Shown piece by piece: positions 8,477-16,588 of a DNA stretch of 64,000 nt; position 1 is the stretch's first letter, and each line of letters begins with the position of its first letter. The stretch comes from Bacteroidota bacterium (GTDB taxonomy: Bacteria; Bacteroidota; Bacteroidia; Bacteroidales; JAAUTT01), in contig JAUZOO010000001.1 in the NCBI GenBank assembly GCA_030706405.1, positions 329,762-393,761 of the forward strand, written 5' to 3'. The translations under genes and the position numbers were made by a program. The notes beneath the pieces are model-generated. The model saw only the letters and a program-made list of their open reading frames with translations. It was not told where the DNA came from and did not search any database.

Positions 8477-10195
8477 ATGCAATACTTCAACAATTTAGAT
8501 CTTTTTAACTATTTACGCCGTAAAACCTCGGTTGTAACCATCGGCGACACTCCCATGGGGGGCAACTATCCTATCCGGTTGCAATCGATGACTAACACCC
8601 CAACGCTCGATACCAAAGCTACTGTAGAACAATGTAAGCGGATTATCGATGCAGGAGCCGATTATGTACGTATCACCACCCCGGCAGTCCGCGATGCCGA
8701 AAATCTTGTCGAAATAAAAAAACAGCTTCGTCAGGCAGGTTATCACAATCCGCTGGTAGCAGATGTACATTTCAACCCTAAAGTTGCCGAAGTTGCCGCA
8801 CGCATTGTCGAAAAAGTACGCATCAACCCCGGAAATTATATCGACAAAAAATCGTTTGAACATATCGATTATACTGATACTGAGTATTTAGCTGAAATTG
8901 AACGTATCCACGAGCGTATTTCTCCGCTTCTTGACATTTGTAAAGAACACGGCACTGCCATCCGCATTGGCGTAAACCACGGTTCGTTGTCCGACCGCAT
9001 CATGAGTCGTTATGGCGATACGCCCGAAGGCATGGCTGAATCGGCTATGGAATTCCTCCGCATTTTCGAAACCAAAGGCTTCAGAAATACTGTCATTTCC
9101 ATGAAATCGAGCAACACCCGTGTCATGGTGCAATCGACACGCCTTTTGGTTGAAAAAATGGCAAACGAAGGGATGCAGTACCCGGTACATCTTGGAGTTA
9201 CCGAAGCCGGCGAAGGAGAAGACGGCATCATTAAATCGGCGGTGGGCATTGGCTCATTACTTGCCGACGGTATTGGCGAAACCATACGTGTTTCGCTCAC
9301 CGGTAGCCCTGAACAGGAAATACCTGTAGCTCGGACCATTGTCGATTATTTCGTCAATCGGCGGGGACATTCGCCCATTACTTCAGATTTCGGAATATCT
9401 TTTAATCCTTTCGAATATCAAAAACGAAAATCGGTTGACATAGAGCGTATTGGCGGAAGCCAAACACCTAAAGTAGTAGTAAGTGTCAAATCCGAAGAGG
9501 AACAAAAAATGGTTTCTACGGAAGATTACGTTTACTCGAAAGACAGTTCTACAAACCTGTTTAAATACAATACAATAACCGCTTTATCACCCGAGTGTCA
9601 GGTAGATGCACCAAGGGTTCTGGTAATCGATTCGGCACACCCACATATAACCGGCGAAGTACGTGCTATTCTGGCCCGATTGCAACAATACCAAAGCGCT
9701 CAACCGCTAGTGGTCCGCCGCAGATATGCCGAAACCGATAAGGAAACGTTTCAAATTAAAGCAGCCTGCGATTTCGGTCCGTTGTTTACCGACGGGTTTC
9801 TGGACGGGATTTGGATTGAAAACGATAATTTAAGCTCCAAAGAAATTTATCAGGTAGCGCTTAACATCTTGCAGGCTTCGCGGCTGCGTATGAGCAAAAC
9901 TGAGTACATCTCGTGCCCATCGTGCGGGCGTACGTTGTTTGATCTTTCGGCTACCACGGCCAAAATCCGCGAACGGACTTCTCACCTCAAACATCTAAAA
10001 ATAGGCATTATGGGCTGTATTGTAAATGGACCCGGCGAAATGGCCGATGCCGATTTTGGTTACGTAGGCACAGGCCCCGGAAAGATTACTCTTTACAAGA
10101 GTAAAGAAGTTGTTAAACGGAACATTCCCGAAGAAAATGCCGTGGACGAATTGATAAACCTGATTAAAGAAAGTGGTCAGTGGATTGACCTTTAA
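8477..10195 (+). CDS. ispG: 4-hydroxy-3-methylbut-2-en-1-yl diphosphate synthase (long form)
   Basis: 572 residues. IspG (GcpE) makes HMBPP in the MEP isoprenoid pathway, using a [4Fe-4S] cluster. The TIM-barrel half begins near VTIGDTPMGG, and the C-terminal Fe-S half holds CPSCGRTLFDL (about residue 478) and GCIVNGPGEM (about 512). An extra domain sits between barrel and Fe-S domain, as in plant, chlamydial and Bacteroidota enzymes; the E. coli form is about 370 residues. The thioesterase gene follows after 29 bp. Confidence 0.96.
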   Translation: MQYFNNLDLFNYLRRKTSVVTIGDTPMGGNYPIRLQSMTNTPTLDTKATVEQCKRIIDAGADYVRITTPAVRDAENLVEIKKQLRQAGYHNPLVADVHFNPKVAEVAARIVEKVRINPGNYIDKKSFEHIDYTDTEYLAEIERIHERISPLLDICKEHGTAIRIGVNHGSLSDRIMSRYGDTPEGMAESAMEFLRIFETKGFRNTVISMKSSNTRVMVQSTRLLVEKMANEGMQYPVHLGVTEAGEGEDGIIKSAVGIGSLLADGIGETIRVSLTGSPEQEIPVARTIVDYFVNRRGHSPITSDFGISFNPFEYQKRKSVDIERIGGSQTPKVVVSVKSEEEQKMVSTEDYVYSKDSSTNLFKYNTITALSPECQVDAPRVLVIDSAHPHITGEVRAILARLQQYQSAQPLVVRRRYAETDKETFQIKAACDFGPLFTDGFLDGIWIENDNLSSKEIYQVALNILQASRLRMSKTEYISCPSCGRTLFDLSATTAKIRERTSHLKHLKIGIMGCIVNGPGEMADADFGYVGTGPGKITLYKSKEVVKRNIPEENAVDELINLIKESGQWIDL

Positions 10196-10224
10196 TTATA
10201 TACAACAGAATAATATTTTATAAA

Positions 10225-10665
10225 ATGGAGAAGAGAATTATTGAGCCCGTCGACACAGTGACGATGCGGCTCGTGAAGAGTGAAGATTTGAACCATCATG
10301 GAACGTTGTTTGCAGGGCGTACTGCCGAATGGTTTGTGGAGTCGGGATTTATTGCAGCAACTACGCTCCTTGATCCCAAGGGTGTGGTTTGCCTTAAAAT
10401 ACACGGGATGCACTTTTCGAAGCCGGTAAAACCCGGACAGATTATCAAGCTCGCGTCAAAAATTGTTTATGCTGGTAAGAGCAGTATTATTGCTTACATT
10501 ACCGTAAGTGTTAACAATGACCCTAAATTCGTAGTAGAAGGCTTTGTTACATTCATCTATGTTGATGAAAACACAAAACCTTGTGCTCATTATGTTGAAA
10601 TTAATCCGGTAACGGAAGTTGACAAAGCACTTTACGAAGCTGCCCGCAACCTTAAAAACAAATAA
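10225..10665 (+). CDS. Hotdog-fold acyl-CoA thioesterase
   Basis: A 146-residue single hotdog domain of the acyl-CoA thioesterase (YciA/BFIT-like) family, which hydrolyses acyl-CoA to free CoA and acid. Near the N-terminus it has the pattern LNHHGTLFAGRTAEWFVESGFIAA, where N and H precede the hotdog helix, then VKPGQIIKLASKIVYAGKSSI on the beta-sheet, and VEGFVTFIYVDE at the end. Substrate cannot be told from sequence. It lies 29 bp after ispG and shares a perfect bidirectional terminator with manC. Confidence 0.85.
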   Translation: MEKRIIEPVDTVTMRLVKSEDLNHHGTLFAGRTAEWFVESGFIAATTLLDPKGVVCLKIHGMHFSKPVKPGQIIKLASKIVYAGKSSIIAYITVSVNNDPKFVVEGFVTFIYVDENTKPCAHYVEINPVTEVDKALYEAARNLKNK

Positions 10666-10680
10666 GAGACATTGCTGTAT

Positions 10681-10716
10681 AACAAAAAGAGCCGTCAATT
10701 GACGGCTCTTTTTGTT
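10681..10716. terminator. Bidirectional terminator between thioesterase and manC
   Basis: A perfect 36-bp palindrome centred on CAATTG, with A-run and T-run flanks, so it can end transcription from either side. It lies between convergent genes. Confidence 0.9.
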
Positions 10717-10735
10717 ATGTTCAAGCATTAAATAC

Positions 10736-11824
10736 TCAAATATGAGCATCACCCTTTTTAAGTTTCACATCGTTTACGAAATCTTTAATGCGTTGTTCTT
10801 CTTCCTTCTTGCATATCAACAAAATACCATCGGAATCAACCACAATATAATCGTCCAATCCCTGTATCACTGCCAGTTTATCCGAAGCTATTTTTACAAT
10901 ACAATTACTTGTGTTGTAGGCAAAAACATTATCTTTGGTTAAGGCATTGTTGGCTTCATCTTTATCGAGATGGGTATAAAGTGACCCCCAGGTTCCCAAG
11001 TCGCTCCAACCAAAATCGGCACAGATAACATATACATTATCCGCTTTCTCCATAATTGCATAATCAATGGAAATGCTCTTGCTCTTGGGGTAAAGACCGC
11101 CGATAAAATCGGCTTCCTTTTCGGTATTCAAAAGCTCAAGAGCATCCTGAAACTGATTGTTCAAGTCTGACATATAAAGATCGAACGACCGCAGAATTGC
11201 GTTGAGCGACCAGATAAAAATACCAGAATTCCAGAAAAACTCACCGCTTTCGAAAAAGATTTTGGCCATTTCGAGATTCGGCTTTTCGGTAAAAGTTTTC
11301 ACTTTACGGATGGGCGATTTTCCGTGCGTGGAATCGGCGTTTACCTGAATATATCCGTAACCGGTTTCGGGACGGCTCGGCTTAATGCCTATGGTTAATA
11401 AAGCGTTCGTGTTCTGAGTAAATTCAAGCCCCTTATTAATAACGTCGAGAAATTCCTCTTCGCGAAGAATCAAGTGGTCCGAGGGAGCTACGATGATGTT
11501 GGCGTCGGGATTTTGCTTCAGAATTTTAAAATTGGCATAAGCTATGCAAACTGCCGTATTTTTGCGCATGGGTTCGAGCAAAACCTGATTGGGATGAATA
11601 CCCGGCAATTGTTCAAATATGAGGTCTTTGTAATCCTGATGCGAAACGATCAGAATATTTTCACGGGGGATAATTTTACAGAATCGGTCAAAAGTTTGTT
11701 GAAGGAGTGATTGCCCGGTTCCGAGAATGTCTAAAAACTGTTTAGGTTTGGTGGTTCTGCTTAACGGCCAGAATCTGCTTCCAACTCCACCGGCCATGAT
11801 AACACAATAGTTATTCTGGTTCAT
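10736..11824 (-). CDS. manC: Mannose-1-phosphate guanylyltransferase
   Basis: A 362-residue nucleotidyltransferase that forms GDP-mannose from GTP and mannose-1-phosphate for surface polysaccharides and glycans. The N-terminal motif GGVGSRFWPLSRTTKPKQFL carries the nucleotide-binding loop and the metal/phosphate-binding lysine. VAPSDHLI and the FTEKP segment are further hallmarks. The length indicates a single-domain form without the fused mannose-6-phosphate isomerase seen in many Proteobacteria. It is monocistronic. Confidence 0.93.
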   Translation of the reverse strand: MNQNNYCVIMAGGVGSRFWPLSRTTKPKQFLDILGTGQSLLQQTFDRFCKIIPRENILIVSHQDYKDLIFEQLPGIHPNQVLLEPMRKNTAVCIAYANFKILKQNPDANIIVAPSDHLILREEEFLDVINKGLEFTQNTNALLTIGIKPSRPETGYGYIQVNADSTHGKSPIRKVKTFTEKPNLEMAKIFFESGEFFWNSGIFIWSLNAILRSFDLYMSDLNNQFQDALELLNTEKEADFIGGLYPKSKSISIDYAIMEKADNVYVICADFGWSDLGTWGSLYTHLDKDEANNALTKDNVFAYNTSNCIVKIASDKLAVIQGLDDYIVVDSDGILLICKKEEEQRIKDFVNDVKLKKGDAHI

Positions 11825-11981
11825 GAATGTATTTTTTGATTAAATAACGAAATTAAGAAATTTTATTATTCCACAGGTTATACCGTTAGAAAAATCCTGC
11901 GAAGGATGCGAATATCGGTATATATAAAATCCCTGCCAAATGTTTTAACAGAATCCCTCCGCGAAATTGACCGGATATTTT

Positions 11982-11989
11982 TACCTTTG
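11982..11989 (+). promoter_or_regulatory. -7 element that fixes the mlaE start
   Basis: TACCTTTG matches TAnnTTTG and lies 21 bp before the ATG at 12011. It falls inside the longer open frame that begins at 11906, arguing that the upstream codons are not translated. Confidence 0.6.
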
Positions 11990-12010
11990 CGGATTAAAAC
12001 AAGGCATTTT

Positions 12011-12760
12011 ATGTTACCAAAAGGCTTATTCTACCACCTTGGCCAGTATTACATGCTTATGGGCAAGGTTTTTGCCAAACCCGAAAAACATAAGTTATTT
12101 TACAAACAATTTGTAAAGGAAGTTTCTGCCCTTGGGCTTAGTTCGCTGGGCATTATTGCCATCATTTCCCTGTTTATGGGAGCGGTAATTACTATCCAGA
12201 CGGCCTATAATACCGAAAATCCGTTACTCCCGCCATACCTTATCGGACTGGCAGCCCGCGATTCCATTTTGCTTGAGTTTTCATCCACCATGATAGCGCT
12301 TATCCTTGCCGGGAAAGTAGGTTCGAGCATTGCCTCTGAACTTGGAACGATGCGCGTTACCGAACAGATAGACGCTCTGGAAATCATGGGCGTAAATTCG
12401 GCCGGTTACCTCATCCTTCCGAAGATTACAGCAGCTATGGCATTCAATCCTTTCCTCTGCTTGGTGAGTATGACCGTAGGTATTTTTGGTGGCTGGCTTG
12501 TTGGTACAGCTGTTGGCGTTATCACTACCGAACAATACATCATTGGCATTCAGTACGCTTTTGAGCCTTATTATATCACCTATTCGGTTATCAAAACCAT
12601 TGTTTTTGCTTTTATCATCACATCCATATCGGCATATTACGGGTATAATGTCGAAGGCGGTTCCCTCGAAGTAGGACGTTCCAGTACCCGAGCCGTGGTT
12701 TACAGCAGCGTGGTAATTTTGCTGTTTAACCTTATCCTCACTCAATTGCTTTTATCATGA
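12011..12760 (+). CDS. mlaE: MlaE-type phospholipid ABC transporter permease
   Basis: About 249 residues with five or so membrane helices. It belongs to the MlaE/YrbE permease family, which moves phospholipids between inner and outer membranes. Family hallmarks are GAVITIQTAYN, LILAGKVGSSIASELGTMRVTEQIDALEIMG and the C-terminal GYNVEGGSLEVGRSSTRAVVYSS. The open frame extends back to 11906, but a promoter at 11982-11989 and the usual family length favour ATG 12011. It overlaps the ATPase gene by 4 bp (ATGA), so the two are co-translated. No MlaD gene is adjacent. Confidence 0.92.
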   Translation: MLPKGLFYHLGQYYMLMGKVFAKPEKHKLFYKQFVKEVSALGLSSLGIIAIISLFMGAVITIQTAYNTENPLLPPYLIGLAARDSILLEFSSTMIALILAGKVGSSIASELGTMRVTEQIDALEIMGVNSAGYLILPKITAAMAFNPFLCLVSMTVGIFGGWLVGTAVGVITTEQYIIGIQYAFEPYYITYSVIKTIVFAFIITSISAYYGYNVEGGSLEVGRSSTRAVVYSSVVILLFNLILTQLLLS

Positions 12761-13518
12761 TTCAGCTAAAAAACGTATATAAATCCTTTGGCGACCGAAC
12801 TATCCTTAACGATATCTCGGTAACTTTCGAGAAAGGTAAAACCAACCTCATCATTGGACAGAGTGGTTCGGGGAAAACGGTGCTGCTTAAGTCGATTGTA
12901 GGTTTGCTCGAAATCGATAGCGGCGATATCATCTATGGCGATACCAACTTTACTACGTCCGATTTTTTAACCAAGAAGGAAATACGCAAGCAAATTGGTA
13001 TGCTTTTTCAGGGTGGGGCGCTTTTCGATTCCAGTACGGTAGAAGAAAATGTAGGCTTTCCGTTGGATATGTTTACCGATATGACTGACGAAGAAAAACT
13101 GGAAAGGGTAAATTTCTGCTTAAAACGTGTTCGTCTCGAAAATGCTAATCATCTTTTTCCGTCCGAAATTAGCGGGGGAATGAAAAAACGTGTGGCCATT
13201 GCCCGTGCTATAGCGCTTCAGCCCAAATACCTGTTTTGCGACGAGCCCAACAGCGGCCTAGATCCAATGACATCAATCATTATCGATAACCTCATTAAAG
13301 AAATTACGGAAGAATACGAAATTACAACCATCGTCAATACCCACGACATGAACTCGGTGATGGAGATTGGCGACAAGGTGGTGTTTATCTATAAAGGAAA
13401 TAAATCGTGGGAAGGCTCGAAGGATGACATCTTTCATTCCGACAATGAAACGCTCAACGATTTTGTATTCGCCTCGCCCCTAGGTAAGAAAATTAAAAGT
13501 CTGGTGCGGTCAGCTTAG
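12757..13518 (+). CDS. mlaF: MlaF-type ABC transporter ATP-binding protein
   Basis: A 253-residue ATPase driving the MlaE permease. It has Walker A GQSGSGKT (about residues 34-41), signature ISGGMKKRVAIARA, Walker B YLFCDEPNSGLDP, and an H-loop in IVNTHDMNSV. The serine of the D-loop region (PNSGLDP) is typical of the Mla/Mkl family. Its last codons overlap by 9 bp the 3' end of the convergent regulator gene. Confidence 0.93.
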   Translation: MIQLKNVYKSFGDRTILNDISVTFEKGKTNLIIGQSGSGKTVLLKSIVGLLEIDSGDIIYGDTNFTTSDFLTKKEIRKQIGMLFQGGALFDSSTVEENVGFPLDMFTDMTDEEKLERVNFCLKRVRLENANHLFPSEISGGMKKRVAIARAIALQPKYLFCDEPNSGLDPMTSIIIDNLIKEITEEYEITTIVNTHDMNSVMEIGDKVVFIYKGNKSWEGSKDDIFHSDNETLNDFVFASPLGKKIKSLVRSA

Positions 13519-14193
13519 TTCGCTGATGCGTTCCAGCCTCTCTTCGTCGGCAATTTCGATGATGGGGCCGTTAATTTTAATAATTCCGTCCTTGCGTAAG
13601 TCCGACAGCGTGCGGATTACGTTTTCTACCGTCATGCCAATGTACTCGGCCATTTCCTTGCGCGACACCGGAAGCTCGAACGAGCTGCTGTTATAAACCT
13701 TACGCGAAAAATACAGCAGAATGTAGGCAATGCGTCCAAACAAACGTTTCTGTTTTACTTCCAGAAAATCTACCAGAATATTATCCGTGGCCTTGTTAAT
13801 CTTTTCCATGATGCTCATGGCAAATTTCCCGTTTTGGGAGGCAATGGATTTAACCTCGTCGAGGTTGATGTTGCAGGTTACCGAATCTTCGAGGGCGGCA
13901 ACCGAATATTTATAGTATTTCTCCGAGAAAATGCTTAACAAGCTTACAAAATCGAGCGGAAGTGCAAAACAGATAATTTGCTGTTTATCGTTTGATCCGT
14001 TACGATACAATTTCACCAAACCGCTTTTAAGGTAAATAAACTCCTGAATTTCATCGCCCTCCTGGATAATGACCTCGCCCTTTTTATAGTGAAACTGGGT
14101 TTTGCGGGTACATATCGATTCTATTTCCGAGTTACTAACATTCTCGAAAAACAGCGACCGCAGTTCACATCCTTCGCAGTTACAAGTATTCAT
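13510..14193 (-). CDS. Fnr-like Crp/Fnr-family transcriptional regulator
   Basis: About 228 residues. It opens with a Cys cluster (MNTCNCEGCELRS; C4, C6, C9), followed by a cyclic-nucleotide-binding-type beta-roll, a dimer helix and a Crp-type helix-turn-helix (SRKEMAEYIGMTVENVIRTLSDL). The N-terminal cysteines plus one in VTCNINL could ligate an oxygen-labile [4Fe-4S] cluster as in Fnr (inference). It is divergent from the sulfide-oxidation-type operon, and two Fnr-box-like palindromes lie in the shared intergenic region. Met codons at 14232 and 14199 are alternative starts. Confidence 0.88.
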   Translation of the reverse strand: MNTCNCEGCELRSLFFENVSNSEIESICTRKTQFHYKKGEVIIQEGDEIQEFIYLKSGLVKLYRNGSNDKQQIICFALPLDFVSLLSIFSEKYYKYSVAALEDSVTCNINLDEVKSIASQNGKFAMSIMEKINKATDNILVDFLEVKQKRLFGRIAYILLYFSRKVYNSSSFELPVSRKEMAEYIGMTVENVIRTLSDLRKDGIIKINGPIIEIADEERLERISELS

Positions 14194-14286
14194 TGTCATT
14201 AAATTGAAAGGCTTTGCGGGTAAATTTAGCATAAAAAACTAATTGTGGGACAAAAGAAGGTAAATCCTTTGTAGACATTGCCGATT

Positions 14287-14300
14287 ATGATATATATCAT
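14287..14300. promoter_or_regulatory. Fnr-box-like operator 1
   Basis: ATGATATATATCAT is a perfect 14-bp palindrome that fits the Fnr core TGAT-N4-ATCA. It lies between a divergent Fnr-like regulator and the flavoprotein operon, about 70 bp before the expected transcription start. Confidence 0.6.
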
Positions 14301-14303
14301 AGC

Positions 14304-14317
14304 CTGATATTTGTCAT
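14304..14317. promoter_or_regulatory. Fnr-box-like operator 2
   Basis: CTGATATTTGTCAT matches TGAT-N4-ATCA with one mismatch (GTCA). Its centre is 17 bp from that of operator 1. Confidence 0.45.
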
Positions 14318-14350
14318 AAGCCTTTATTTTCAATCCTTTGAACGGCTGCA

Positions 14351-14358
14351 TACCTTTG
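14351..14358 (+). promoter_or_regulatory. -7 element of the flavoprotein/TusE/DsrE operon
   Basis: TACCTTTG fits TAnnTTTG and lies 18 bp before the ATG at 14377. It decides against the in-frame upstream ATG at 14338, which precedes it. Confidence 0.6.
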
Positions 14359-14376
14359 CTTCATAAAATTAAAAAC

Positions 14377-15618
14377 ATGAAACGAATTCTGATACTTGGA
14401 GCCGGAACTGCCGGAACAATCATGGCCAATAAGCTTCGCAAAGCCCTTTCTCAAAAAGAATGGGAAATAGCCGTTGTGGACAGAGAAAAAACGCATTATT
14501 ATCAGCCCGGTTTTTTGTTTATCCCTTTCGGGAAATATTCGGGAAACGATGTTGTCAAATCTGTTGCTGAATTTATTCCGTCGGGTGTTAACCTCATCAA
14601 AAAAGATATTGAGAAAGTGGATGCCTCCGCCAATACCGTACAGTTTACCAGTGGCGAAAGCATGTCGTACGACTATCTTATTATTGCTTCCGGTGCGCGG
14701 ATTGCCCCCGACGAAACTCCTGGCATGAATGGCCCGCTGTGGCAGAAAGGAGTGTTCGACTTTTATACCTATCAGGGAGCAGTGGCTTTAAAACAATTTT
14801 TTGAAACGTGGCAGGGCGGTAAACTGGTGATGGCCATTACCGATATGCCGTTTAAATGTCCGGTAGCTCCTATCGAATTTGTTTGCCTGGCCGATGAGTT
14901 CTTTACCAAAAAAGGAATCCGCGACAAGGTTGAAATTACGCTCGTTACCCCGCTGCCCGGAGCTTTTACCAAGCCCATCGCCACACAGATGCTCAGCCAG
15001 GTATTGAGCGAAAAAAACATCAACATCATCCCCGATTTTTATATCGAACATGTCGATAACGAAAACAAAAAATTGGTTTCGTACGACGAGAAGGAGGTTC
15101 CCTTTGATGCGCTTACCATTGTCCCCTTAAACAAAGGGGCCGAGTTTATTGGTCGCAGCGGACTGGGCGATGACCTCGATTTTGTGCCTGTAAACAAAAA
15201 CACCTTACAACACGAGACTTTCCGGAACATCTTTGTAATTGGCGATGCCGCGGCTGTTCCTGCATCCAAAGCAGGGTCGGTAGCCCACTTCGAGGCCGAT
15301 GTACTGACCGAAAATGTACTCAGCGCCATTGCCGGCAAACCGGTAGAAGCCAAATTCGACGGACATTCCAACTGTTACATCGAAACCGGTTTTGGAAAAG
15401 CCGCCCTCATCGACTTTAATTATGATACCGAGCCATTGCCGGGAACTTACCCGGTGGCAGGCGTAGGCCCATTTCAGCTTCTTAAATCTACCCGCCTGAA
15501 CCATTTGGGCAAGCTCTTTTTTAAATGGCTGTACTGGAACATCCTGTTAAAGGCCAGACCGCTGCCCGTAAGTCATAACATGAGCATGGCCGGGAAAAAT
15601 GCATCGCTTTTAAAATAA
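14377..15618 (+). CDS. sqr: Sulfide:quinone oxidoreductase-type FAD-dependent oxidoreductase
   Basis: 413 residues. A Rossmann FAD-binding motif GAGTAGTIMAN starts at residue 8, a second dinucleotide segment has YDYLIIASGARIAPDE, and the C-terminal FAD motif is NIFVIGDAAAVPASKAGSVAHF. Cysteines in FKCPVAPIEF and SNCYIETGFG sit where SQRs hold the redox-active pair. SQR oxidises sulfide to sulfane sulfur and passes electrons to quinone at the inner membrane face. It heads an operon with TusE/DsrC-like and DsrE-like sulfur carriers, which supports a sulfur role. Another flavoprotein of the same superfamily cannot be excluded. Confidence 0.8.
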   Translation: MKRILILGAGTAGTIMANKLRKALSQKEWEIAVVDREKTHYYQPGFLFIPFGKYSGNDVVKSVAEFIPSGVNLIKKDIEKVDASANTVQFTSGESMSYDYLIIASGARIAPDETPGMNGPLWQKGVFDFYTYQGAVALKQFFETWQGGKLVMAITDMPFKCPVAPIEFVCLADEFFTKKGIRDKVEITLVTPLPGAFTKPIATQMLSQVLSEKNINIIPDFYIEHVDNENKKLVSYDEKEVPFDALTIVPLNKGAEFIGRSGLGDDLDFVPVNKNTLQHETFRNIFVIGDAAAVPASKAGSVAHFEADVLTENVLSAIAGKPVEAKFDGHSNCYIETGFGKAALIDFNYDTEPLPGTYPVAGVGPFQLLKSTRLNHLGKLFFKWLYWNILLKARPLPVSHNMSMAGKNASLLK

Positions 15619-15649
15619 ACAAACATCAACGTATAAAAATTATAAAACT

Positions 15650-15961
15650 ATGGCAGAAACAGTATTAGCAGGTGCTACCGTAACGGTAAACAACGAAGGA
15701 TATTTCGAAAATCCTGCACAATGGACCAAAGATATGGCCGTGGAAATGGCCAAAGAATACAATATCGAACTCACCGACAAGCATTTTGAGGTACTCGAAT
15801 ATCTGCGCCAGAAACATATGGCTGGCGAACAGCTTACCATTCGTAAAGTAGGCAATTCGGGCATTGTTGATATTAAACAGCTTTATCAGCTTTTCCCCGG
15901 CGGTCCGCTAAAAATTTCATCGAAATTAGCCGGAATACCCAAACCGGTAAGTTGTGTTTAA
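15650..15961 (+). CDS. TusE/DsrC-family sulfur relay protein
   Basis: A 103-residue DsrC/TusE fold protein that carries sulfur as a persulfide on its C-terminal cysteine arm. The family landmarks are NNEGYFENPAQWTKDMAVEMA, VLEYLRQKH and the arm PKPVSCV with the penultimate C102. The second arm cysteine of true DsrC, 11 residues upstream, is Ser (S91), so it is TusE-like or a one-Cys DsrC. It lies 31 bp after the flavoprotein gene and 27 bp before the DsrE-like gene, in one operon. The DsrAB reductase is not in the window. Confidence 0.88.
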   Translation: MAETVLAGATVTVNNEGYFENPAQWTKDMAVEMAKEYNIELTDKHFEVLEYLRQKHMAGEQLTIRKVGNSGIVDIKQLYQLFPGGPLKISSKLAGIPKPVSCV

Positions 15962-15988
15962 CTTTTAACCCCTTTAAAAACGAATACT

Positions 15989-16495
15989 ATGATAACACAT
16001 AAAGAAGAATATCCGCTCAAAAAAGTATGCATCATCTGTGCAAAAGGATCAATCGAGGATGTTTATGCTGCGCTTGTAATGGCCAACGGAGCCGTAATGG
16101 AAGGTATTGAAGCCAGAATGTTTTTTACCTTCTTTGGACTGGATGCCATCACAAAAAAGCAGATTGACAAACTGCATACCGCAACCGTGGGAAACCCGGC
16201 AATGCGCATGCCCGGCGGACTTCCGTTCCCTTCCATTTTAGGAATGTTGCCAGGGGTTGAAGCCGGTGTGTCGGCCATGATGAAAAGTCAAATGGACAAA
16301 CTCGACATCCCGCCAGTAAAAGAATTTTTTGAAATGATTGTGGCCGGCGGAGGCGAAATATATGCCTGCAAGCTGGCTACGGACATGTTTAAATTAACCA
16401 AAGATGACCTCATCGACGAGGTTATCGACATCATCTCTGTTGGCCAGTTCTACGAAATGGCTGGCGGACAGGGTACTCAAATCATTTTTGTATAA
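15989..16495 (+). CDS. DsrE-family sulfur carrier/sulfurtransferase-like protein
   Basis: A 168-residue DsrE/DsrF-like (DsrE2-type) protein. It has an N-terminal strand KKVCIICAKGSIEDVYAALVMANGA and a hydrophobic middle (FPSILGMLPGVEAGVSAM). A conserved-position cysteine in GGEIYACKLATDMF is the likely persulfide carrier. It is last in the flavoprotein-TusE-DsrE operon and followed by a terminator. The likely role is receiving or delivering sulfane sulfur formed by sulfide oxidation (inference from context). Confidence 0.86.
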   Translation: MITHKEEYPLKKVCIICAKGSIEDVYAALVMANGAVMEGIEARMFFTFFGLDAITKKQIDKLHTATVGNPAMRMPGGLPFPSILGMLPGVEAGVSAMMKSQMDKLDIPPVKEFFEMIVAGGGEIYACKLATDMFKLTKDDLIDEVIDIISVGQFYEMAGGQGTQIIFV

Positions 16496-16532
16496 CGCTA
16501 ACTTGTTATGTGTTTAGGCTGGTGCTGTAGCC

Positions 16533-16576
16533 AAAAGGCTGTCATACTTCCTACGATGGGAGATGACAGCCTTTTT
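16533..16576 (+). terminator. Terminator after the sulfur operon
   Basis: AAAAGGCTGTCAT (16533-16545) pairs perfectly with ATGACAGCCTTTT (16563-16575), followed by T. It lies between the DsrE-like gene and the convergent LURP-like gene. Confidence 0.88.
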
Positions 16577-16588
16577 CGTTTTACGGAT

